The notes under the pieces: model-generated
Seen by the model: only the letters and a program-made list of their open reading frames with translations
Databases searched by the model: none
What the model was told of the DNA's origin: nothing
Made by a program: the position numbers and the translations under genes
Shown here: one piece after another, positions 9,036 to 17,221 of the stretch
How the letters are laid out: the number at the start of each line of letters is the position of its first letter
Position numbering within the stretch: position 1 is the first letter of the stretch
NCBI GenBank assembly: GCA_021790335.1
Contig: JAJYEE010000015.1
Coordinates: 1 to 60,639 of the forward strand
Source of the DNA: Pseudomonadota bacterium
Lineage (GTDB): Bacteria > Pseudomonadota > Gammaproteobacteria > Acidiferrobacterales > UBA6901
Length of the DNA: 60,639 nt
Direction: 5' to 3'

Positions 9036-10169
9036 TCAATAAGCGTGGTCGTCACCTTCGACATGCGCCGCCGTGACCTTGCCGCGCATGACCCAGAATG
9101 CCCAGCTGGTGTAGACGAGCACAATAGGCACGAACACGACGGTCCACCCGAGCATCCACAGCAGCGTCATCTGACTGGACGACGCATCCCACACGGTCAG
9201 ACTCTGGGACGGATCGCTGCTCGACGGCATCATGAACGGAAACATGGCAGCACCCACGGTCCCGATCGTGCCGACCCAGCCCAGGGCTCCCAGCCACCAT
9301 GCGAAATGCGACCAGCCGCGACGCAATGCCCAGGCCCCCAGGAGGATGCTGACGTAGGTCAGTACCGGCACCAGCCACAGCACCGGGTGAGCGCCGAAGT
9401 TGTGCAGCCAGGCGCCCTGCGCCACCTCCACCGTCTTGTGCAACGGCATTGCCGGTCCGGCCGGATCGTCCCCGGCAGTCACTACATAGCCCGACAGCCG
9501 CGCCACCCAGAAGCCGCCTATGGTGAACAGCACGAGTGCCACAAGCCCGCCCCAGACCCCGAGCCGGCGCGCCCTCTCCCGCACCGCGCCTTCGCCGCGG
9601 TTCATGACCATAGCCGATCCCTGGTACAGGGCCAGCGACAGCGACATGAGACCACAGAGGATCGCAAACGGGTTGAACAGAGAGATGAAACTTCCGGTGT
9701 ACCAGGAATTTAGCTTCCAGTCGAAGTGAAACGGCACGCCCTGCAGCATGTTCCCCATGGCGGCGCCGAAGATCACCATCGGCAGCAGGCCGCTCACGAA
9801 CAGCCCCCAGTCCCAGACATTGCGCCAGGAGGGCGACGGCAATTTGCTGCGGTATTCGAAGCCAAGCGGCCGTATGATCATGCTCCACAGCAGCAGCAGC
9901 ATGACGACATACAGCCCTGAGAAGGCCGTAGCGTAGATCGTCGGCCAGGCCGCGAACACGGCCCCGCCCCCGAGAATGAACCAGACCTGGTTTCCGTCCC
10001 AGTGCGGACCGATCATGTTGAGCACCGCCCGGCGCTCGCCGTCGGTGCGCCCGAAATAGCGCAGTGCAGCGCCGATGCCCATGTCCATACCGACCATCAC
10101 GGCCAGCCCGATCAGAAGCACACCCAGAAGCAACCACCAGGTAATCTTGAGTATCGCGTACAGTTCCAT
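9036..10169 (-). CDS. cydB: Cytochrome bd ubiquinol oxidase subunit II
   Basis: Structural subunit of the quinol:O2 oxidoreductase in the inner membrane. The 377 residues match the E. coli length (379) and pattern: MELYAILKITWWLLLGVLL, the conserved WDGNQVWF segment near residue 57, and repeated membrane helices to the C-terminus. It lies 16 bases after cydA and is followed directly by the cydX ribosome site, giving the usual cydABX order. The enzyme has high oxygen affinity and is usually induced at low oxygen, which agrees with the FNR box upstream of cydA. Confidence 0.95.
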   Translation of the reverse strand: MELYAILKITWWLLLGVLLIGLAVMVGMDMGIGAALRYFGRTDGERRAVLNMIGPHWDGNQVWFILGGGAVFAAWPTIYATAFSGLYVVMLLLLWSMIIRPLGFEYRSKLPSPSWRNVWDWGLFVSGLLPMVIFGAAMGNMLQGVPFHFDWKLNSWYTGSFISLFNPFAILCGLMSLSLALYQGSAMVMNRGEGAVRERARRLGVWGGLVALVLFTIGGFWVARLSGYVVTAGDDPAGPAMPLHKTVEVAQGAWLHNFGAHPVLWLVPVLTYVSILLGAWALRRGWSHFAWWLGALGWVGTIGTVGAAMFPFMMPSSSDPSQSLTVWDASSSQMTLLWMLGWTVVFVPIVLVYTSWAFWVMRGKVTAAHVEGDDHAY

Positions 10170-10185
10170 GGCTCTACCCCCTGAA

Positions 10186-11724
10186 TCAGTGTGCCGGCGC
10201 AGCGCCTTCGTCCGGACCCTTGCGGATGAACTTGAGCATCAGGTACGCTTCCACCGCGATGAAGGCGGTATAGATCAATACGAAGCCCGCCAGCGAAAAC
10301 ACCATGTAGCCTACGCTCTGCGTCGACACCGACATCCAGGTCGGCAACACACCATACACGGTCCACGGCTGTCGGCCCATCTCCGCCACCAGCCAGCCCG
10401 CCTCGCATGCGATATACGGCAGCGGAATAAGCCACGGCGCGATCTTCAGCAGCCACCGCCGTTCCTGGACTTTGTTGTTCATTGAGCAGAACGTGGCAAT
10501 GCCCAGGTAGAGCAGCATGACAAACCCGGCGAGCACCATGACCCGGAACGACCAGAATATCACCGGCACATCGGGGATCACGGCGCGCGCCGCCCGCTGA
10601 TAGTCGGCTGGCGTGACCGCCGTCAGATCCGGCGCGTAGCGCTCAAGCAGCAGCGCGTAGCCCATATCCTGCTCGTGCGCCCTGAACTGGGCGAGCGCCG
10701 CCGGGTTGGTCGGATCGGCACTGAGCGTCTTGAGCGCGAGTACGGCCGGGATGCCATCCTTCATCCGCACCACCGCCTGCTTCTCCACCTGGTCAGCGCC
10801 CGGAATGACGGTGTCCATGGTGCGGGTCACCAGCGGCGTGAGCAGCCTGGGAATCTGGATATCGAACAGGTTGCGCTGCTGTTTCTGCGAGGGGAACGCA
10901 ATCACATTGAACCCCACTGGTGGCGGCTTGGTCTTCCACATCGCTTCCATGGCGGCCAGCTTGGCGGGCTGCGCGTTGCCGTCGATAAAGCCCAGGGCAT
11001 CGCCAAGGCTGATCACTCCGATGCTGGCAAAGACCCCGAACAGCACTGCCATGCGGAATGACCGCTTGGCAAGCTCCATGTGCCGGTTGCGCAGCATGTA
11101 CCAGCCGCTGATGCCGGCCACGAACATCGCAGCGGTCACGTAGCCGGCAATGCTGGTGTGCACGAACTTCGCCTGGGCATCGTGACTGAAGATCAGATCG
11201 GTAAAGCTGGTCAGTTCCAGGCGCATGGTCGCCGGATCGAACTTCGCGCCGTGCGGCGACTGCATAAAGCTGTTGGCAATCAGTATCCACAGGGCCGAAA
11301 GATTCGATCCCAGCGCTACCATATAGGTGATCAGCAAGTGCTTGCCACGACTCATGCGATCCCACCCGAAGAACATCAGCCCGACAAAGGTGGATTCGAG
11401 GAAGAACGCCATCAGGCCCTCGATCGCAAGCGGTGCCCCGAAAACATCGCCCACGAATCGCGAATACTGAGACCAGTTTGTGCCAAACTGAAATTCCATG
11501 GTCAACCCGGTAGCCACTCCGAGGGCAAAGTTGATGGCGAACAATTTTCCCCAGAACCGAACCATGTCCTTGTAGATCTGGCGGCCGGTCGTCACGTATA
11601 CGGTCTCCATCGCGGCCAGCAGGAAAGTCATGCCCAGGGTGAGAGGCACGAACAGGAAGTGATACAGAGCGGTAGCGGCGAACTGCCAGCGCGACAGGAC
11701 CAGAACGGTCTGCAGATCATGCAT
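10186..11724 (-). CDS. cydA: Cytochrome bd ubiquinol oxidase subunit I
   Basis: Catalytic subunit holding haems b558, b595 and d. The 512-residue protein aligns along its whole length with E. coli CydA. His22 (ALYHFLF) corresponds to His19, FVHT to His186, and the Met of FRVMVLAGF to Met393. The Q-loop region between about residues 250 and 390 is long, as in the E. coli type. The open frame extends 48 codons further, but ATG at 11724 has a GGAGGAT ribosome site and matches the family start. It is the first gene of cydABX, about 250 bases below a candidate FNR-dependent promoter. Confidence 0.95.
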   Translation of the reverse strand: MHDLQTVLVLSRWQFAATALYHFLFVPLTLGMTFLLAAMETVYVTTGRQIYKDMVRFWGKLFAINFALGVATGLTMEFQFGTNWSQYSRFVGDVFGAPLAIEGLMAFFLESTFVGLMFFGWDRMSRGKHLLITYMVALGSNLSALWILIANSFMQSPHGAKFDPATMRLELTSFTDLIFSHDAQAKFVHTSIAGYVTAAMFVAGISGWYMLRNRHMELAKRSFRMAVLFGVFASIGVISLGDALGFIDGNAQPAKLAAMEAMWKTKPPPVGFNVIAFPSQKQQRNLFDIQIPRLLTPLVTRTMDTVIPGADQVEKQAVVRMKDGIPAVLALKTLSADPTNPAALAQFRAHEQDMGYALLLERYAPDLTAVTPADYQRAARAVIPDVPVIFWSFRVMVLAGFVMLLYLGIATFCSMNNKVQERRWLLKIAPWLIPLPYIACEAGWLVAEMGRQPWTVYGVLPTWMSVSTQSVGYMVFSLAGFVLIYTAFIAVEAYLMLKFIRKGPDEGAAPAH

Positions 11725-12183
11725 GGCGTATCCTCCAGACGGTGACCGGCAGGCCTGCCTCGGACTGTCCAGTGGGATGATCCGGCTCGGCGCAGTACGG
11801 TGGATTCGGCAGAATCCGGATGCCGCCTGATTTCCGACGATCTTCCCTCGGCATAGGCATGATGGCATTACTCCCTGACGCAGCTGTTGAACTCGGAACC
11901 CCTGCCGGCGCTGTATGCGGTCAACACCGGATAGCCCTGTCTCCTCTCACGCCACAGTGGCCGATATCGTCAACTTGTACCGATTTTATGGTCCTATCGA
12001 TCCCGATATTTTGATCTGCATCAACGATTGAGCCGGATGAGGCGCTGTCAATCCGAACCGCTACGGCGCGTAGCGTCGGTCCGGATTTGCGAGCCACACA
12101 TACTGGGTCATTGCCCCGGCACGGCGATCCGCCGTCGACAGGGCATGCAAAAAAACATGCCGAAGCCGGCCGGCGGAACCGGC
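11725..12183. other. Intergenic region upstream of cydA
   Basis: About 460 bases between the cydA start and the MscS-type gene stop. Apart from the FNR-type promoter listed separately I see no gene. A frame extending cydA upstream to 11868 has no cytochrome bd similarity. No clear terminator for the MscS-type gene was found. Confidence 0.5.
11983..12024 (-). promoter_or_regulatory. Candidate class II FNR/Anr-dependent promoter of cydAB
   Basis: TTGATCTGCATCAA at 12011-12024 is a perfect match to the FNR consensus TTGAT-N4-ATCAA. On the minus strand a -10 box TAAAAT lies at 11983-11988. If transcription starts at 11976, the FNR box is centred at -41.5, the class II activator position. The leader to the cydA ATG would be about 250 bases. 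Box and spacing are seen directly; FNR control is inferred because no fnr gene is in the window. Confidence 0.65.
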
Positions 12184-14520
12184 CTAACCGGACTCCGGGC
12201 GACGCAGCGCAGTGGGTGGAACCCATCCTGGCGGCAGGTCACGCACATGAATGTCGCGTTGTGGAAACGGCATCTCTATGCCCTGTTTGCGGAACTCAGC
12301 GTCGATCGCGAAGTTGAGATCGCTGACCAACTGCTGCCGCTGGCCGATATGGCCGATATGGCAATGCAGCTCGAAATTCAGGGCATTGTCTCCGAAAGAA
12401 AGGAAGAAAACCTTGACCGCGCGTTCCGGATCGTCGCCAATCGAAAGCGGGTGCCCGGTGCCGATCTTCAGCAGCAGCTCCTTAACCAGACCGGTATCGC
12501 TTCCGTATGCGACCGACACCGGGATGCGCACCCGCCCGCGCGGGTCATGCAGCATCCAGTTCGTAACCTGTCCGGAAATCAGCTCCGAATTCGGCACAAT
12601 GACGTCGGCACGGTCGAAAGTCTGGATCTGCGTCGAACGGATGTTTATGTGCCTGACAAGGCCCTCGGTGTTGCCGACCACGATCCAGTCTCCGGTCTTT
12701 ATAGGCCGCTCGAACAGCAGAATCAGCCCGGACACAAAGTTGTTGACGATGTTCTGAAGCCCGAACCCGATACCGACCGAAAGCGCGCCGGCAATGATCG
12801 CCAGGTTGCTCAGTCCGAGCCCGGCGACGCCCAGTGCGACCAGGATGGAAATCGAAGTTCCGGCGTAGCCGCTGAGGATCACGATCGTGTCGCGCGCGCC
12901 GGATTCGAGCTGAAGTTTCCCGATCCAGCGCTTTTTGAGGCGTGCGCGCAACCATCCGTTGACGGAAAACAGCACAACGAAAGTCACAAGCGCGAGCAGG
13001 ATACGCACCGGAAACACCTGCAGCGACCCGACCATGAATCCGCCCACCACGTAGGCACGCACCGCGAGCATGGCCGCATCCGACAGGCCCCATGCCCGCA
13101 GAACCCCGTACAGGAACACGGCCCAAAGCAGAATGAACGCTGTAATCCGCAGCCACAGCAGTCCCGGTATCGTCTGTCCGGCGGAAAGATCCAGTGCCTG
13201 GCGCAGCCGCTGGTGCCACGGATGACGACCGGTGTTCAGCCGGTCGAAGAACTCCCCAAGCAGTCGGCTGGCGAGCACCAGAAGTCCCGAAGCCAGCAGC
13301 GTACCGGTGACGGCACGCAACAGCGCAATCGAAAGATTCCGGTAGCCGAGCACTTCCGCGACCATCGCTGCGGTCAGCACGAAAACCAGCACGGCACGCA
13401 GGCTCCGCTGACGCGACAGCCTGCCGATATGGGCCACCAGCCACACAACCCAGAGGATGTTGAACGTGAGGACGACGAAGAATACGCCGCGCGCCAGCAG
13501 CAGCGCCGGTGCAGGCAGGCTCTGGGCAACCAGGGCGCCGAACCCCAGATAGCCGATATAGCCGAGCAATGCCAATATCCGCAGACGCGCCGCCAGCGCC
13601 CGGGCGACCTGCAGCGGAAGCGTGACAAACGGTTGCGCCGGTGGCGGCGGCGCCAGGAACAGACAGATAAACGCCAGTACGAGGATATAGACCGGCAGTC
13701 CGTAGGCTGCGAGATTGACAAGCGGCAATGGCGTCAACCCGCCGGTCGACTGCCAAAGAGTCACAGCGACGGCGGTACTCGCCAGAAAATACGGCAGGTA
13801 TTGGCCGATGGACGTCGTCATCGACGTACCCAATCCGCCCGAAAACCCTTCCCCCCAGTGGCGCTGCACCGCGAAGCGAAACAGGCGTCGCCGTAACAGG
13901 ATGCCGATGATCGCGGCCACGACCGCGGTAGACCCCAGGGCCCAGAAATCTCCCGGCGCAAGCTGGCCGATGCCGCTGTGCTGGGCGAAAAAATTCCTGG
14001 TTGATCCGATCCACGCTGCCCGCTGTCCCCAGTCTTCCTGAAGCAGGCCTGCGAAGGTCGGACCGCGTCCGAAAAGTTGCGCCGCCAGTGCCTGGCGCTG
14101 GCTTCGGGCGATGCGTTGCAGCACCCCGGTGGCGCGCGAACTCAGCAACCGGCAGGCAGCGAGTCGATCTTCCTGGGTGAGACGTTCCTGGCGCAGCAGC
14201 TCGCGCTGGCGGGTAACCTGCAGCGCCTCGCCGGGGCGGAGCCGCGGGAGCTTCGCCAGATCCCGGTCGAGCTGGTCGACATTCTGACTGCCATCGGATA
14301 CACAGCGATCAGCCTGGCTTTTGATGGCACCTACATCGTTCGCCCAGGCCGCAAACCGGCCGGGGTCGAGGACCGGGCGCGTCAGCCCGCTTTCGATCCG
14401 GTAGAGCTGCTGGTTCATCGCCGCAAGGTCGTCGCGCGCCGGAACCGCTCCGGCCGCCAGCGCCGTACTGCCGCAAAACAGCACACCGGCAAGCACCGCA
14501 GCGATCCGCCGCACGGACAT
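12184..14520 (-). CDS. MscS-family mechanosensitive channel with DUF3772-like N-terminal domain
   Basis: A 778-residue inner-membrane channel of the large MscS class (MscK/YbiO-like), which opens under membrane tension to release solutes. It begins with a signal peptide (MSVRRIAAVLAGVLFCGSTA). A periplasmic Leu/Gln/Arg-rich helical domain (about 25-170) resembles DUF3772. Several membrane helices follow, then the MscS pore helix with its Gly/Ala pattern (about 565-600) and a cytoplasmic beta domain (FERPIKTGDWIVVGN). The upstream frame is open to 14718, but the signal peptide points to the ATG at 14520; ATGs at 14589 and 14601 are alternatives. No neighbour suggests a specific solute. Confidence 0.8.
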   Translation of the reverse strand: MSVRRIAAVLAGVLFCGSTALAAGAVPARDDLAAMNQQLYRIESGLTRPVLDPGRFAAWANDVGAIKSQADRCVSDGSQNVDQLDRDLAKLPRLRPGEALQVTRQRELLRQERLTQEDRLAACRLLSSRATGVLQRIARSQRQALAAQLFGRGPTFAGLLQEDWGQRAAWIGSTRNFFAQHSGIGQLAPGDFWALGSTAVVAAIIGILLRRRLFRFAVQRHWGEGFSGGLGTSMTTSIGQYLPYFLASTAVAVTLWQSTGGLTPLPLVNLAAYGLPVYILVLAFICLFLAPPPPAQPFVTLPLQVARALAARLRILALLGYIGYLGFGALVAQSLPAPALLLARGVFFVVLTFNILWVVWLVAHIGRLSRQRSLRAVLVFVLTAAMVAEVLGYRNLSIALLRAVTGTLLASGLLVLASRLLGEFFDRLNTGRHPWHQRLRQALDLSAGQTIPGLLWLRITAFILLWAVFLYGVLRAWGLSDAAMLAVRAYVVGGFMVGSLQVFPVRILLALVTFVVLFSVNGWLRARLKKRWIGKLQLESGARDTIVILSGYAGTSISILVALGVAGLGLSNLAIIAGALSVGIGFGLQNIVNNFVSGLILLFERPIKTGDWIVVGNTEGLVRHINIRSTQIQTFDRADVIVPNSELISGQVTNWMLHDPRGRVRIPVSVAYGSDTGLVKELLLKIGTGHPLSIGDDPERAVKVFFLSFGDNALNFELHCHIGHIGQRQQLVSDLNFAIDAEFRKQGIEMPFPQRDIHVRDLPPGWVPPTALRRPESG

Positions 14521-14743
14521 GCAGCGCCACAGCGGCACACCGCGCGCGTGAACGGTTCGGACAACCTCGCAACGGCCTGATCGCTTCATAAGTATGCGCA
14601 TTCGAGCCAGCCTATCCCGACGCCGGCCCGCAAAAAGGGTAGCACTGCGGCCGTACCTGCGCTCAGCTGATCTGCCGACGGCAGCGGGCGGAGTGTAGGA
14701 GGTTTCGGACCGCCCCACAACCGGGCACGCACCTCTGTCCTCT

Positions 14744-15262
14744 TCAGGACACGGCGGCCTGCGCCCGCAGCAGCCCGATCACTGTCTTTGCATCCTGGAT
14801 ATCGCCGGAAAGGGAACGTGCTACCGCCTCGGTCAGCGGAAGCCAGTGGACTTCGATGAGTTCGTGCTCCTCAGGTGCGCTCGGACGCGAATCAAGATCG
14901 CGCGCCAGGAACAGATGGATGGTCTCGCTGAAGACACCCGGTGAACTGAGCATCCTCCCGAGCGATTGCCAGCTGCGCGCACCCACTCCGGCCTCCTCCC
15001 CCAGCTCGCGCTGGGCGGCCGCGAGCGGCGCTTCTGCACCGTCGAGCTTGCCTGCCGGAAGCTCCCATACCCAGTCTGCGACCACATGCCGATACTGGCG
15101 CAGCAGACACACCCGAGCATCCCGGTCCAACGCAACCGCGGCCGCACCACCCGGATGGCGTACGATTTCGAATTCTCCGGTGCGACCGTTGGGAAGCTGC
15201 ACCACCTCGCGGCTGACGGTGATGATTCTGCCCTCATAGATGAGGGTCTGGCGGGCGATCAA
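14744..15262 (-). CDS. Nudix hydrolase, ADP-ribose pyrophosphatase-like
   Basis: A 172-residue hydrolase. The Nudix box begins with the Gly of the AGKLDGAEAPL segment and runs through RELGEEAGVG, giving the GX5EX7REUXEEXGU pattern. Flanking segments (VCLLRQYRHVVADWVWELPAG) match the ADP-ribose/NudF group. TTG at 15262 is chosen as start because AAGGAG lies six bases before it; the open frame upstream runs antisense-free through nuoI in another frame and has no Nudix content. It sits at the 3' end of the suf-Rieske-nuoI run, possibly co-transcribed across a gap of about 115 bases. ADP-ribose is the probable substrate but is not certain. Confidence 0.85.
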   Translation of the reverse strand: MIARQTLIYEGRIITVSREVVQLPNGRTGEFEIVRHPGGAAAVALDRDARVCLLRQYRHVVADWVWELPAGKLDGAEAPLAAAQRELGEEAGVGARSWQSLGRMLSSPGVFSETIHLFLARDLDSRPSAPEEHELIEVHWLPLTEAVARSLSGDIQDAKTVIGLLRAQAAVS

Positions 15263-15378
15263 GATTTTCTCCTTCCGGTTCTTCTGTCGCGGACAGGCGC
15301 ACTCCCCCCCTGCGCTCCGGCGCCCGTACCCAGTTTCCACAGCCGCGCCGCTACAGACCACTATACGCCGAACTGGCC

Positions 15379-15879
15379 CTAGCGGTAACGCGCATCCGCC
15401 GCGCGATCCACGGCGATACCGGACTCCATGCGATCGCCGACCGCCAGCAGTCCTTCTTTGTCTATGACCTGGTTGCCACGGCTTTCGAAATGAAACTCGA
15501 AAATTCGCGTCAGCACCACGGCATCGACCGGGCAGGCCTCCTCGCAAAACCCGCAGTAGACACACTTGAACAGATCGATATCGTAACGCGTCGTCCGGCG
15601 CGTTCCGTCGGAGCGCTGTTCCGATTCTATCGTAATGCATGCCGCCGGGCATACCGCTTCGCACAGCTTGCAGGCAATGCAGCGCTCCTCGCCGTTCGGA
15701 TAGCGGCGCAGCGCATGCAGGCCACGGAAACGCGGCGACTGCGGTGTCTTCTCGTCCGGATACTGCACCGTTATCTTGCGGGCGAACAGATGCCTGCCGG
15801 TTTCGGCCAGCCCGGCAACGAGCTCCCAAAGCAGGAAGGTCCTCAGGTAACGCCGGACCAGGTGCAGCCGCCCTGCCAT
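15379..15879 (-). CDS. nuoI: Orphan NuoI-like two-[4Fe-4S] ferredoxin protein
   Basis: A 166-residue protein that matches NADH-quinone oxidoreductase subunit I closely. It has the N-terminal amphipathic region, the [12 protein letters not shown] segment, and two cluster motifs [12 protein letters not shown] and [12 protein letters not shown], each completed by the last Cys of the other set. In complex I it carries clusters N6a and N6b. No other nuo gene is near; it lies downstream of the SUF genes and the Rieske ferredoxin. It may be a detached complex I gene, a second copy, or an independent electron carrier. The start has a strong GAGGAGGTG site. Confidence 0.88.
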   Translation of the reverse strand: MAGRLHLVRRYLRTFLLWELVAGLAETGRHLFARKITVQYPDEKTPQSPRFRGLHALRRYPNGEERCIACKLCEAVCPAACITIESEQRSDGTRRTTRYDIDLFKCVYCGFCEEACPVDAVVLTRIFEFHFESRGNQVIDKEGLLAVGDRMESGIAVDRAADARYR

Positions 15880-15961
15880 CACACCTCCTCGCCCTGCGCT
15901 GCCGGACCCCGTGTGCACTGCGGTATGCCGCTTCCCGAGACCGCTGCGCCATACGGCAAGG

Positions 15962-16282
15962 TCAGTCCCAACGGTCGTCCCTCACCTCTATCCGCTGCTC
16001 GCGGATGCGCACCGGAAAGCGGTGCAGCGCCTCACAGGCCGGCGGTGCGGTTACCTCTCCGGTGGTAATGCGGAATCTCGCTCCGTGCCTCGGGCAGACG
16101 ATTTCGTCCCCCTCCACGCAGCCGCCGCCGAGCGACCCGCCGTCATGGGTACAGATGTCGTCGACAGCGAAATAAGCTCCGTTCAGATTGAACACCGCGA
16201 CCATCGCGCCATCGACCTCCACCACGCGAAAGTCCCCGTTCGGGACCTCGTCGACCGCCGCTACGTCAATCCATTCAGACAT
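15962..16282 (-). CDS. Rieske-type [2Fe-2S] ferredoxin
   Basis: A 106-residue soluble protein with both Rieske ligand pairs, CTHDGGSL (Cys-x-His) and CPRHGARF (Cys-x-x-His), separated by 16 or so residues. This is the layout of ferredoxin components of non-haem oxygenases and of Rieske proteins often found at the end of suf operons. No oxygenase gene is nearby. The gene follows sufT by 66 bases, so an electron-transfer role linked to cluster assembly is plausible but not shown. It has no signal or membrane segment. Confidence 0.87.
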   Translation of the reverse strand: MSEWIDVAAVDEVPNGDFRVVEVDGAMVAVFNLNGAYFAVDDICTHDGGSLGGGCVEGDEIVCPRHGARFRITTGEVTAPPACEALHRFPVRIREQRIEVRDDRWD

Positions 16283-16348
16283 GACCGCCCCTGCGCCCGG
16301 TACTGTCCGGCACGCAGCACAGTGTGCAATGCCGGTCGCCGCCGGCGC

Positions 16349-16702
16349 TCACAGCAGACCCAGCTCCAGTTTTGCCGCCTCGGACATGCTGTCCCGGCTC
16401 CACGGCGGATCCCACACGAGTTCCACCGCCACATCCCTGACACCCGGCACCTCCCGGACTGCGCATTCCACGGTGCACGGAAAGGTCTGCGCAACCGGGC
16501 AGGCTGGCGTGGTCAGGGTCATTCTGACGTGAACCCTGCCCACGGGCTCATCGATATCGAGATCGTAGATGAGCCCGAGGTCGTAGATATTGAGCGGAAT
16601 CTCCGGATCGAAAACCGCGCGCAGCGCCTCGATCACACGCTTCCTGAGTCCGTCAGAGCCGGATTGCTGCTGTGCGGCGAGCTTTTTCAGGTCGATGGTC
16701 AT
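16349..16702 (-). CDS. sufT: SufT, MIP18/DUF59-family Fe-S assembly factor
   Basis: A 117-residue protein with the DUF59 pattern: VFDPEIPLNIYDLGLIYD followed by VRMTLTTPACPVAQ, including the conserved Cys of TPACP. SufT helps maturation or delivery of Fe-S clusters, mainly when demand is high. ATG at 16702 is used; GAGGAGG lies about 11 bases upstream, and an earlier in-frame start would enter sufU. It is 72 bases after sufU and before the Rieske gene, within the SUF operon. Confidence 0.88.
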   Translation of the reverse strand: MTIDLKKLAAQQQSGSDGLRKRVIEALRAVFDPEIPLNIYDLGLIYDLDIDEPVGRVHVRMTLTTPACPVAQTFPCTVECAVREVPGVRDVAVELVWDPPWSRDSMSEAAKLELGLL

Positions 16703-16774
16703 GGTGACAGAGGCCTCCTCAGGGCGGTGGGCCGATAGCCTGACGCAAAAAGCGCACAGCCGCCCGCGTTGCAA

Positions 16775-17221
16775 TCATTCGGTCGATACGGTTCCCTGCT
16801 CTTTGCGCAGGGCGGCCTGCAGGGTGTGCCAGGCAAGCGTCGCACACTTCACGCGCGCCGGATATTCGCGCACCCCGGCAAGCACCTGCAGCTTGCCCAT
16901 GGGCCCGCCACTGCCCTCGCTGGTGAGCAGCCCATGCACGGATTCAAAAAGCGCCCGGGCCTCTTCCACGGTCTTTCCCTTGACGATCTCGGTCATGAGT
17001 GAGGCCGACGCGGTCGATATGGCACAGCCTGCGCCCTCGAATCCTATGTCCGTCACGACACCGTTTTCCAGCCGCAGGCTGACGGTGAACTCATCGCCGC
17101 ACAGCGGGTTGTAGCCGTGCGCGACGTGATTGGCCCCCGGCGGGGCGTACTGGAAATTGCGCGGGTTGCGGTTATGATCGAGAATCACTTCCTCGTAGAG
17201 GGAACGCAGGTCGGCAGTCAT
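16775..17221 (-). CDS. sufU: SufU, zinc-dependent sulfurtransferase partner of SufS
   Basis: A 148-residue protein of the IscU/SufU fold that, in the SufU class, accepts persulfide from SufS. Visible ligands are the Cys and Asp of LCGDEF, the Cys of GAGCAIS and the Cys of KCATLAW. The SufU-type insertion (around GGPMGKLQVLAG) lies between the second and third, which separates it from IscU. The ATG overlaps the sufS stop by four bases. SufU with sufBCDS, and no sufE or sufA, is the arrangement best known from Gram-positives but also present in some proteobacteria. Confidence 0.9.
   Translation of the reverse strand: MTADLRSLYEEVILDHNRNPRNFQYAPPGANHVAHGYNPLCGDEFTVSLRLENGVVTDIGFEGAGCAISTASASLMTEIVKGKTVEEARALFESVHGLLTSEGSGGPMGKLQVLAGVREYPARVKCATLAWHTLQAALRKEQGTVSTE

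Noticed and set aside
11725-11868. A 48-residue N-terminal extension of CydA
   Set aside because: It has no similarity to CydA, and the ATG at 11724 has a strong ribosome site.
12028-13896. Long plus-strand open frame (622 codons) opposite the MscS-type gene
   Set aside because: Antisense shadow in high-GC DNA; rich in His, Arg and Gln with no domain, while the minus strand encodes a clear channel.
14744-15952. A fused Nudix protein of 402 residues
   Set aside because: The upstream part is nuoI read in the wrong frame; the TTG at 15262 with an AAGGAG site gives a normal-sized Nudix enzyme.
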